Source: an uncultured Caryophanales bacterium (GTDB taxonomy: Bacteria; Bacillota_I; Bacilli_A; RFN20; CAG-826). From it: a DNA stretch of 9,012 bases. The notes below the pieces were generated by a model, which had not been told where the DNA came from, ran no database searches, and saw nothing but the letters and a program-made list of their open reading frames with translations. Position 1 is the first letter of the stretch. The number at the start of each line of letters is the position of its first letter. The stretch lies in NCBI GenBank assembly GCA_947303105.1, contig CAMYXQ010000027.1, positions 1-9,012 of the forward strand. Direction: 5' to 3'. Below, piece after piece: positions 1 through 4,650 of this stretch. The translations under genes were made by a program, and so were the position numbers.

Positions 1-1
1 C

Positions 2-526
2 GCGGCCGAAGTGGAAGACTACGCCTCTTATTCACTGGCCGATCTCATCGCCGCCGGCAAGGGCAAGAAATTCCCCCTTCTCGTCATGTTGGATGGCATT
101 GAAGACCCCCATAATCTGGGTGCGATCTTACGTAGCGCGGATGCCTTCGGAGTCGATGGCATCATCGTGAAAAGCCGTGGCGAGGCCCCTTTGAACGCCA
201 CGGTCGCCAAGGTCTCTACCGGAGCGATTGAGTTCGTCAAAATCGCCGAGGTCACCAATCTGAACCAAGCGATCGATACCCTGAAAAAAGCGGGGTATTG
301 GATCGTTTCCACTGATGGATATTCAACCGTAGATTACGGGGATATTGATTATAAATGCCCGATTTGCGTGGTTATTGGAAGCGAAGGATTCGGCATTTCC
401 AAGCTGGTTTTGAAGAACAGCGACTTCGTTGTTCGCATCCCGATGTACGGCCACGTGAACTCCCTCAACGCCTCGAACGCCGCCGCGATCTTGCTGGCAG
501 GCATCGATTACAAACGCCGCCACTGA
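2..526 (+). CDS. rlmB: 23S rRNA 2'-O-ribose methyltransferase, RlmB/TrmH family (SpoU), 5'-truncated by window edge
   Basis: SPOUT-class methyltransferase that transfers a methyl group from S-adenosylmethionine to a ribose 2'-OH, by family probably Gm2251 of 23S rRNA (E. coli numbering). All three SpoU motifs are visible: motif 1 DPHNLGAILRSADAFG (N codon 113-115, R codon 131-133), motif 2 VIGSEGFGIS, and motif 3 with IPMYGHVNSLNASNAA, whose knotted segment binds the cofactor. The reading frame is open to the window's left edge. The GTG at 11 is probably an internal valine, because the RlmB catalytic domain is normally preceded by an N-terminal L30e-like substrate domain of about 75 residues, which would lie upstream. 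The C-terminus is complete, ending at TGA 524-526. It stands 26 bp before the sigma factor gene. In B. subtilis, rlmB (yacO) is followed by yacP/rae1 and then sigH; here yacP is absent. The exact target nucleotide is inferred from homology. Confidence 0.92.
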   Translation, partial: AAEVEDYASYSLADLIAAGKGKKFPLLVMLDGIEDPHNLGAILRSADAFGVDGIIVKSRGEAPLNATVAKVSTGAIEFVKIAEVTNLNQAIDTLKKAGYWIVSTDGYSTVDYGDIDYKCPICVVIGSEGFGISKLVLKNSDFVVRIPMYGHVNSLNASNAAAILLAGIDYKRRH

Positions 527-552
527 TTCATCCCGATTAGAAAGGGACCGCT

Positions 553-1158
553 ATGGATCAGTTTTCGGCGTCGACCGATGAAGAGTTGATTCTTTTGTCA
601 CGCATGGGCGACAGTCGGGCGAACCTCGCGCTGACCCAACGTTATTGCGGTCCGGCCCGGATCAACCATATCCGTCGGGTCGCGCCAGATCTCTTGGGGC
701 GGTTTTCATTATGGGAAGTTTCATCGGTCGCCCTCCGCGTCTTTTGGAAATGCCTCGACGGATATCGGTTTGGGAATTCGCGTTTCTTTACGTACTACAT
801 CACCTCCCTGCGTTTCGCGCTCAGCCGCTTCCGGCGCGAGATGATCCAGATGTCCGTCCGCTGCGTGTCGATCGACTCGTTAGCCAAACGGGATTCAACA
901 TATACCCTGCATGATGTCGTGACCGGAGAACGAGATTTGGATGACCCCCGCCAATACGTGAATTACTTTGAGACCTTAGACAAATACCATCGCCTGCCGA
1001 AGACAGTGACCAAGGAGATGTTAGAAATCGCCAAACTCCGATTGGAGGGTCTGACCTATTATCAAATCGCCGAAAAAATGGGCATGACCTATCGCCAAGC
1101 CAGAAGTCGGCACGAAAAATACCTTTCCATCGCCCGCAAGACATTCGACGTGAAATGA
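553..1158 (+). CDS. RNA polymerase sigma factor, divergent sigma-70 family, SigH-like by position
   Basis: Predicted sigma factor of 201 residues that would guide RNA polymerase to a subset of promoters. The N-terminal part (about residues 8-95) reads as sigma region 2: TDEELILLSRMGDSRANLAL, then an aromatic-rich 2.3/2.4-like segment around FFTYYITSLRFALSRFRREM. The C-terminal part (about 162-194) is a region 4 helix-turn-helix, with LEGLTYYQIAEKMGMTYRQA followed by basic residues. There is no region 1.1 or clear region 3. The start ATG has an AAAGGG ribosome site at 541-546. The gene lies between rlmB and rpmG-secE-nusG, exactly where B. subtilis keeps sigH (Spo0H). Its sequence is divergent, so orthology rests mainly on synteny and domain order. 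The stop codon lies within a perfect inverted repeat (1152-1169). An ECF-type or competence-type sigma factor is an alternative label. Domain assignment is fairly sure, regulon unknown. Confidence 0.78.
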   Translation: MDQFSASTDEELILLSRMGDSRANLALTQRYCGPARINHIRRVAPDLLGRFSLWEVSSVALRVFWKCLDGYRFGNSRFFTYYITSLRFALSRFRREMIQMSVRCVSIDSLAKRDSTYTLHDVVTGERDLDDPRQYVNYFETLDKYHRLPKTVTKEMLEIAKLRLEGLTYYQIAEKMGMTYRQARSRHEKYLSIARKTFDVK

Positions 1159-1169
1159 CCCGTCATTTC
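1152..1169. repeat. Perfect inverted repeat over the sigma-gene stop codon, just upstream of the -35
   Basis: GAAATGAC (1152-1159) and GTCATTTC (1162-1169) are perfect 8-bp reverse complements separated by CC. The repeat contains the stop codon of the sigma gene and ends one base before the TTGACA. As RNA it would form a 7-bp stem with a four-base loop, but no T-run follows, so it is not a standard intrinsic terminator. A protein-binding site is possible. Confidence 0.6.
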
Positions 1170-1170
1170 C

Positions 1171-1199
1171 TTGACAGTGGCCTAGAATAAGACTATTCT
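1171..1199 (+). promoter_or_regulatory. Predicted promoter of rpmG-secE-nusG
   Basis: A perfect -35 hexamer TTGACA (1171-1176) is followed after 17 bp by TATTCT (1194-1199) as -10, placing the start of transcription near 1206 and giving an approximately 15-nt leader before rpmG. The spacing and -35 are ideal for a housekeeping sigma factor; the -10 matches TATAAT at four positions. It begins 12 bp after the sigma gene's stop codon. Confidence 0.7.
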
Positions 1200-1201
1200 A
1201 G
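1182..1201. repeat. Perfect inverted repeat over the -10 region of the rpmG promoter (operator candidate)
   Basis: CTAGAATA (1182-1189) and TATTCTAG (1194-1201) are perfect 8-bp reverse complements around a 4-bp centre. The right arm contains the whole -10 hexamer and the left arm lies in the promoter spacer. A dimeric regulator bound here would block RNA polymerase. No regulator can be named from the sequence. Confidence 0.6.
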
Positions 1202-1220
1202 TCACGCTAAGGTTGACTAC

Positions 1221-1370
1221 ATGGCTAGGGAAAAGGTTTTTTTGATTTGCTCAGAATGCTTGTCGCGGAACTACACGACAAAAAAGAAATCGGACGATCC
1301 GAATCGGTTTGAGATCAAAAAATACTGCCCGACCTGTGGCCGGCACACCTTACACAAAGAAAGCAAATAA
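1221..1370 (+). CDS. rpmG: 50S ribosomal protein L33 (bL33), zinc-binding form
   Basis: A 49-residue protein starting MAREKVFLICSEC and ending KYCPTCGRHTLHKESK, which matches bL33 in length and sequence. L33 is a small protein of the large subunit near the ribosomal E site. Four cysteines in two CxxC pairs (C10, C13, C36, C39) form the zinc ribbon of the C+ type, as opposed to the zinc-free C- paralogues that bacteria make under zinc starvation. An AAGG (1209-1212) lies 8 bp before the ATG as a weak ribosome site. It is followed closely by secE, the usual rpmG-secE-nusG order in Bacillota. No zinc-free second copy is visible in this window. The identification is secure despite the small size. 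Confidence 0.95.
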   Translation: MAREKVFLICSECLSRNYTTKKKSDDPNRFEIKKYCPTCGRHTLHKESK

Positions 1371-1382
1371 AGGAGGACAACC

Positions 1383-1577
1383 ATGGCATCACCCAAGAAA
1401 TACATGAAAGAGGTTGTCAAAGAAGGCAAGAGAATCCGTTGGCCGAAGCGCGAGGAACTCTGGCCGGCAATCGTCACCGTTATCGTCATCGCGGTCTTCG
1501 TGGCCATCTTCCTTTCGATTTGGGATTTACTAGCTGCCAACATCATTTCGCAGCTGAAAGGCGCCTTTGGCGGATAA
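1383..1577 (+). CDS. secE: Preprotein translocase subunit SecE
   Basis: SecE is the small essential subunit of the SecYEG channel that clamps SecY in the cytoplasmic membrane. The 64-residue product has the short single-span form typical of Gram-positive bacteria. It begins with a basic amphipathic segment (KYMKEVVKEGKRIRWPKREE) carrying the conserved WPKREE/WPxxxE-type signature, followed by one hydrophobic membrane helix at about residues 27-50 (WPAIVTVIVIAVFVAIF). A strong AGGAGG at 1371-1376 precedes the ATG by 6 bases. It lies 12 bp after rpmG and 11 bp before nusG, so the three are evidently one transcript. Confidence 0.95.
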   Translation: MASPKKYMKEVVKEGKRIRWPKREELWPAIVTVIVIAVFVAIFLSIWDLLAANIISQLKGAFGG

Positions 1578-1588
1578 GGAGATAAACA

Positions 1589-2143
1589 ATGGCAGCACAA
1601 TTAGGCGAAAAGCAGTGGTATATCGTCACCACCTTCTCAATGCATGAATCCAAAACGGCCGACAATCTTGTGAAGCGTATTCACTCGATGGGTATGGAAG
1701 ACCTCATCCTCCGCGTCCTCGTCGCCGAACAGGATGTCCCCGTCCTCAAAGACGGACTCCCTACGGGAAAGACCAAAAAGAAGAACCTCTATCCTGGTTA
1801 CATCTTCGTTGAGATGATCATGACTGATGAGTCCTGGTACATCGTCCGTAACACCCCGGGCGTCACCGGTATCGCCGGTTCCAGCGGCGGCGGTCAGAAG
1901 CCGACCCCCGTCTCCCGCGAAGAGATCGAACCGGTCCTTAAGAGAATGGGCATGATCGACAGCTCGATGTACGATCGTTACAACGTCGGCGATGCGGTCA
2001 AGGTCATCCATGGCCCGCTCGAAGGCACCGAAGGCACGATCATCTCCATCGACAAAGACACCGGCGCTTGCCGCGTCGAGACCATCTTCTTCGGAAGAAG
2101 CACTCCGGTCGATGTCGACTTCTCGGAGATCGAGAAAATCTAA
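1589..2143 (+). CDS. nusG: Transcription termination/antitermination factor NusG
   Basis: NusG rides on elongating RNA polymerase, affects pausing and termination, and couples transcription to the ribosome. The 184-residue protein has the normal length and both domains. The N-terminal NGN domain (about 8-120) has QWYIVTTFSMHESK, YPGYIFVEMIMTDESWYIVR and NTPGVTGIAGSS. The C-terminal KOW domain (about 128-184) has YNVGDAVKVIHGPLEGTEGT and ends VDVDFSEIEKI, close to the B. subtilis ending. A short glycine/serine stretch (GSSGGGQ) lies in the NGN domain. The AAGGAG site at 1576-1581 overlaps the secE stop codon. A strong hairpin terminator follows at once, so nusG is the last gene of this unit rather than running into rplK. 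Confidence 0.97.
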   Translation: MAAQLGEKQWYIVTTFSMHESKTADNLVKRIHSMGMEDLILRVLVAEQDVPVLKDGLPTGKTKKKNLYPGYIFVEMIMTDESWYIVRNTPGVTGIAGSSGGGQKPTPVSREEIEPVLKRMGMIDSSMYDRYNVGDAVKVIHGPLEGTEGTIISIDKDTGACRVETIFFGRSTPVDVDFSEIEKI

Positions 2144-2151
2144 CAAAAGAC

Positions 2152-2180
2152 GACTCCGCACGAAACGCGGAGTTTTCTTT
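2152..2180 (+). terminator. Intrinsic terminator after nusG
   Basis: ACTCCGC (2153-2159) pairs perfectly with GCGGAGT (2167-2173) around a seven-base loop, with a possible extra G-T pair outside. The T-rich tail TTTTCTTTT (2173-2181 region) follows directly. It starts 9 bases after the nusG stop and ends the rpmG-secE-nusG transcript. Confidence 0.88.
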
Positions 2181-2190
2181 TCCCTTAATA

Positions 2191-2208
2191 TATGAATATT
2201 TGTTCATA
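2191..2208. promoter_or_regulatory. Upstream operator of the metal-efflux operon (predicted ArsR/SmtB-family site)
   Basis: TATGAA (2191-2196), six bases, TTCATA (2203-2208): a perfect inverted repeat of the TGAAYA/TGTTCA kind recognised by SmtB/CzrA/ZiaR-type repressors. It ends 6 bp before the -35 hexamer. It shares the pattern TATGAA-N4-TGTTCATA with the second site at 2250-2271. Confidence 0.75.
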
Positions 2209-2213
2209 AATAC

Positions 2214-2241
2214 TTGCAATCGTTTTCAAGCGTTCTATAAT
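2214..2241 (+). promoter_or_regulatory. Promoter of the arsR-type repressor and P-type ATPase operon
   Basis: TTGCAA (2214-2219) as -35 and a perfect TATAAT (2236-2241) as -10 are separated by 16 bp. Transcription should begin near 2248, giving a leader of about 24 nt that lies almost wholly inside the downstream operator. A consensus -10 held off by a repressor is typical of metal-inducible efflux operons. Confidence 0.85.
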
Positions 2242-2249
2242 GGCATCGA

Positions 2250-2271
2250 AATATGAAGAAGTGTTCATATT
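2250..2271. promoter_or_regulatory. Downstream operator of the metal-efflux operon, abutting the repressor start codon
   Basis: AATATGAA (2250-2257) and TTCATATT (2264-2271) form a perfect 8-bp inverted repeat with a six-base centre, immediately before the repressor ATG at 2272. This is the better conserved of two matching sites. It lies at about +3 to +24, where a bound dimer would block transcription start or early elongation. It also occupies the place of a ribosome site; only a weak GAAG is seen. Confidence 0.82.
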
Positions 2272-2574
2272 ATGTCCCAGATGCCAAACGATGAAACCTT
2301 ACACAAAATGGAAGCGACCCTGAATGTCGCCAGCGACTTCACCCGTCTTAAAATCCTTTATTGCATCGACTATGAAGAAAGGTCGGTGGGGGAGATCGTC
2401 TCGGCCCTCGGCGTGAGTCAATCGCTCGTATCCCATCAACTCGATGTGCTTAAAAAAGCTCATCTTGTTTCCGTCCGCAAAGAAGGCCGGAAGGTCTTTT
2501 ATAAATTAGATGACTATCACGTGAACGCGCTTTTGAGCGTGGTTCGCGATCACGTCGAAGAGGCTGACGAATGA
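2272..2574 (+). CDS. ArsR/SmtB-family metal-responsive transcriptional repressor, alpha5-site (zinc-type) sensor
   Basis: A 100-residue winged-helix repressor of the SmtB/ArsR family, expected to bind DNA as a dimer and release it when metal binds. The recognition helix region is VGEIVSALGVSQSLVSHQLD (residues 39-58), followed by the wing KKAHLVSVRKEGRKVFYKL. The C-terminal helix carries D81-x-H83-x10-H94-x2-E97, with the spacing of the interfacial alpha5 zinc site of SmtB/CzrA (SmtB also uses Glu at the last position). The ELCVC-type cysteine motif of the alpha3N site used by CadC/ArsR is missing; the only cysteine is C31. A Zn(II) or Co(II) sensor is therefore more likely than a Cd/Pb or arsenic sensor. 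Two matching operators flank its promoter, so it is probably self-repressing. Its TGA overlaps the ATPase ATG (ATGA at 2571-2574), indicating translational coupling. I give no symbol because czrA, ziaR and smtB cannot be told apart here. Confidence 0.93.
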   Translation: MSQMPNDETLHKMEATLNVASDFTRLKILYCIDYEERSVGEIVSALGVSQSLVSHQLDVLKKAHLVSVRKEGRKVFYKLDDYHVNALLSVVRDHVEEADE

Positions 2575-4484
2575 AGGAAGAAGAGAAGAAAGAAAGTCGG
2601 TTTTTCTTCATCTTGAAGATCATCCGCATCGTCGTGGCCATCGGCCTAGCGGTGATGGCTTTGGTGTGGCTGACCGAAGACAAGGTTGGTCTGATGTGGA
2701 ATCTGACCATCAATATCACCGCCTGGCTCATCGCCGGCGCCGAGATTGGTTATCAGATGCTCAAGGGCATCTTCCGCGAAAAGGAATTCTTTAGCGAAGC
2801 TACCTTGATGACCTTGGCGACCATCGCGGCATTCTGCCTCCGTTTCTTCGGCCCTGACCAAAACAATTTCTTCGATGCCGTCATTTTGATTGTTCTCTAT
2901 CAAATCGGCGAATTGCTTCAGGACATCGCCACCGACAAGAGTCGCGAAGCCATTGTCAATGCGGCGGCCCTTCGGGCTTCTGTCGCCCATCGCATCCTCG
3001 AAAGCGGCATTGAAGATGTTGATCCTCAAACTTTGTCGCTTGGCGATCATATTGAAATCCGCGTTGGTGAAACGATTCCCGCGGATGGCGTCGTATTATC
3101 CGGAAGTGGCGCGGTTGATTTGTCTTCCTTAACCGGCGAATCCGATCCTCAACCCATTGAAGAACAAGGGACCGTTTATTCTGGAACGAAACTTGTTGCC
3201 GGATCCCTTATTGTTTCGGTCAGCAAATCATACGAGGATTCAACCGTTTCTAAGATCATTAAGTTGATTGAAGAAGGCGCTGAATCCAAAGCGAAAGGAC
3301 ATCGTTTCGTTGATAAATTTGCAAAGTATTACACACCAATTGTTTTTGGGGTTGCGATTCTCCTTTGCGTCATCCCTCCTCTCTTCCTTGGAATTCATGA
3401 AAAAGAGGTCTGGGGCCAGTGGCTTTTCATCGGCATCAGCGCCCTGATCATCGCCTGTCCTTGCGCGATTGTCATTTCGATCCCTCTGGCGTATTTCTCC
3501 TCGCTTGGTGCCGCCTCGAAACGCGGTATCCTCATCAAAGGCGCCAACCTGCTTGATCGACTCGCTGAGCTCAAAACGGTGGCCATGGACAAAACCGGCA
3601 CGCTTACTAAGGGCGAATTTTCCGTTATTTCCGTAAAACCAGTGGGAATTGAAAGAAATTTCCTCCTCGAACTGGCTTCTGCCGCCGAATCGAGAAGCAA
3701 CCATCCGCTTGCTCTCGGCATCCAAAAAGAGATGATTTCCTTTGAGAGAGACGCCATCTCCGATTATGCGGAAGTCCCTGGCAAAGGCATTACCCTTGCC
3801 TATCAGAAAAAGCCTCTCATCATTGGCCGCCAGGAATTCATCGCTGAGCATGGTTTCGATGTTGAATCGGCCACCGAACCCGGTTCCGCCCTCTATGTTT
3901 GCTATGATGGATCGTATGTCGGAAATATTGTTTTGAGTGACAAAATCAAAGAGGAAACAAAAGAGTTCGTTTCCCGCTTGAATTCCTATAACATCCAGCC
4001 CGTTCTTTTGTCCGGCGACAATGGGGCGAATGTGGCCGCTGCCGCCAGTGAAGCGGGCATCGGCGAATACCGCGGCGCCCTCTTGCCCGGGGACAAACTA
4101 GAAGAGATTAAGCGCCTTCGTGACACCCAAGGTCCGGTCGCCTTCATGGGCGATGGCATCAACGACGCGCCTTCGATCGCTCTTGCCGATGTGGGCGTTG
4201 GAATGGGGGCGATGGGCAGCGATCTCACCATCGATGCGGCGGATGTCGTGATCATGGACGACAACCCCGAAAAAGTGGCGGACTCCATCAGCATCGCGAA
4301 ACGTTGCCGTCGGAGGATCATCTTCGACATCGTCGCCGCTCTCGTTGTGAAAGTTGCGGTTGTTCTCATGGCAATTTTCATCCCGAATTTCCCGCTATTC
4401 GTCGCCGTTGCTGCCGATACTGGACTGACTTTAATTCTTATAGGAATTACGGTCACGCTGCTGTGGCAAAAACCCCGGAAATAA
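2571..4484 (+). CDS. P1B-type heavy-metal ATPase, Zn/Cd/Co efflux type (ZntA/CadA-like), no N-terminal metal-binding domain
   Basis: ATP-driven exporter expected to pump divalent soft metals, chiefly Zn(II), Cd(II) or Co(II), out across the cytoplasmic membrane. The 637-residue chain has about eight membrane helices (first about 11-34, last ending near 630). Catalytic marks are all present: actuator TGES (188-191), transport motif CPC (296-298), phosphorylated D340 in DKTGT, HP dipeptide H378-P379 in the nucleotide domain, and hinge GDGINDAP (527-534). The membrane residues K594 in helix 7 and D616 in the ADTG of helix 8 match the Zn-type (P1B-2) signature known from ZntA, arguing against a copper pump. 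The N-terminus is only a short charged segment (KEEEKKE) before helix 1: no HMA fold, CxxC or His-rich tail. It is coupled by a 4-bp overlap to the repressor, which should de-repress it when metal is in excess. The central part (about 3000-3420) looks more AT-rich in codon choice than the neighbouring ribosomal genes. Exact metal is inferred; zntA, cadA and zosA are alternative names. Confidence 0.95.
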   Translation: MKEEEKKESRFFFILKIIRIVVAIGLAVMALVWLTEDKVGLMWNLTINITAWLIAGAEIGYQMLKGIFREKEFFSEATLMTLATIAAFCLRFFGPDQNNFFDAVILIVLYQIGELLQDIATDKSREAIVNAAALRASVAHRILESGIEDVDPQTLSLGDHIEIRVGETIPADGVVLSGSGAVDLSSLTGESDPQPIEEQGTVYSGTKLVAGSLIVSVSKSYEDSTVSKIIKLIEEGAESKAKGHRFVDKFAKYYTPIVFGVAILLCVIPPLFLGIHEKEVWGQWLFIGISALIIACPCAIVISIPLAYFSSLGAASKRGILIKGANLLDRLAELKTVAMDKTGTLTKGEFSVISVKPVGIERNFLLELASAAESRSNHPLALGIQKEMISFERDAISDYAEVPGKGITLAYQKKPLIIGRQEFIAEHGFDVESATEPGSALYVCYDGSYVGNIVLSDKIKEETKEFVSRLNSYNIQPVLLSGDNGANVAAAASEAGIGEYRGALLPGDKLEEIKRLRDTQGPVAFMGDGINDAPSIALADVGVGMGAMGSDLTIDAADVVIMDDNPEKVADSISIAKRCRRRIIFDIVAALVVKVAVVLMAIFIPNFPLFVAVAADTGLTLILIGITVTLLWQKPRK

Positions 4485-4489
4485 TGCCT

Positions 4490-4527
4490 AAGGGCGCGCC
4501 TCTACTCGAATTGGCGCGCCTTTTTTT
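4490..4527 (+). terminator. Intrinsic terminator after the P-type ATPase
   Basis: GGCGCGCC at 4493-4500 pairs with GGCGCGCC at 4513-4520 (the sequence is its own reverse complement) around a 12-base loop. The stem can extend through AAG/TTT, and a run of seven T follows (4521-4527). Very stable and 5 bases after the stop codon; it closes the efflux operon. Confidence 0.95.
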
Positions 4528-4531
4528 GTGC

Positions 4532-4560
4532 TTGCGCTCTCAAAAACATACGCGTATATT
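4532..4560 (+). promoter_or_regulatory. Predicted promoter of the rplK-rplA-rplJ-rplL operon
   Basis: TTGCGC (4532-4537) and TATATT (4555-4560) are spaced 17 bp apart. The -10 matches consensus at five of six positions; the -35 only in its TTG. It begins 5 bases after the T-run of the preceding terminator, so the ribosomal operon has its own start separate from nusG. Transcription should begin near 4567. Confidence 0.65.
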
Positions 4561-4566
4561 ATTTAA

Positions 4567-4650
4567 ACGTGCGCAGAAAACGCACAGCGTGGAAGGACGT
4601 TAACGAGCGTCCGAACCACTGCATAATTCTCAGAATTAAGGAGGAGAACT
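4567..4650 (+). promoter_or_regulatory. Structured 5' leader of rplK, candidate L1 autoregulatory site
   Basis: Three hairpins fill this leader. The first pairs GTGCG (4569-4573) with CGCAC (4581-4585). The second is composite: GTGG (4589-4592) pairs with CCAC (4616-4619), then an asymmetric internal loop AA/GAA, then GGACG (4595-4599) pairs with CGTCC (4608-4612). The third is the palindrome TAATTCT-C-AGAATTA (4624-4638), ending at the AAGGAGG ribosome site (4638-4644). L1 is known to repress the L11-L1 operon by binding an mRNA that mimics its rRNA site, a stem with an internal loop; the second hairpin is a plausible target. That role is inference, the pairing is seen. Confidence 0.5.

Noticed and set aside
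11..13. GTG as start codon of the first gene
   Set aside because: The frame continues upstream to the window edge and the family needs an N-terminal domain, so this is probably an internal valine.
1152..1170. Intrinsic terminator after the sigma gene
   Set aside because: The perfect hairpin has no T-run on its 3' side and abuts a promoter -35 element.
1181..1200. SigH-type promoter (AGGA...GAAT) upstream of rpmG
   Set aside because: GAAT occurs at 1185-1188 but no AGGA-like -35 lies at the right distance; the TTGACA/TATTCT pair explains the site better.
3240..3851. Minus-strand open frame of 203 codons inside the ATPase
   Set aside because: The ATPase frame on the + strand contains every catalytic motif; the opposing frame is an artefact of codon bias.
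4493..4520. Direct repeat of GGCGCGCC as insertion footprint
   Set aside because: The octamer is self-complementary and the pair, followed by seven T, is fully explained as a terminator stem.
2144..4530. Metal operon as part of a mobile element
   Set aside because: No transposase, integrase, terminal inverted repeats or target duplication is visible at either end.
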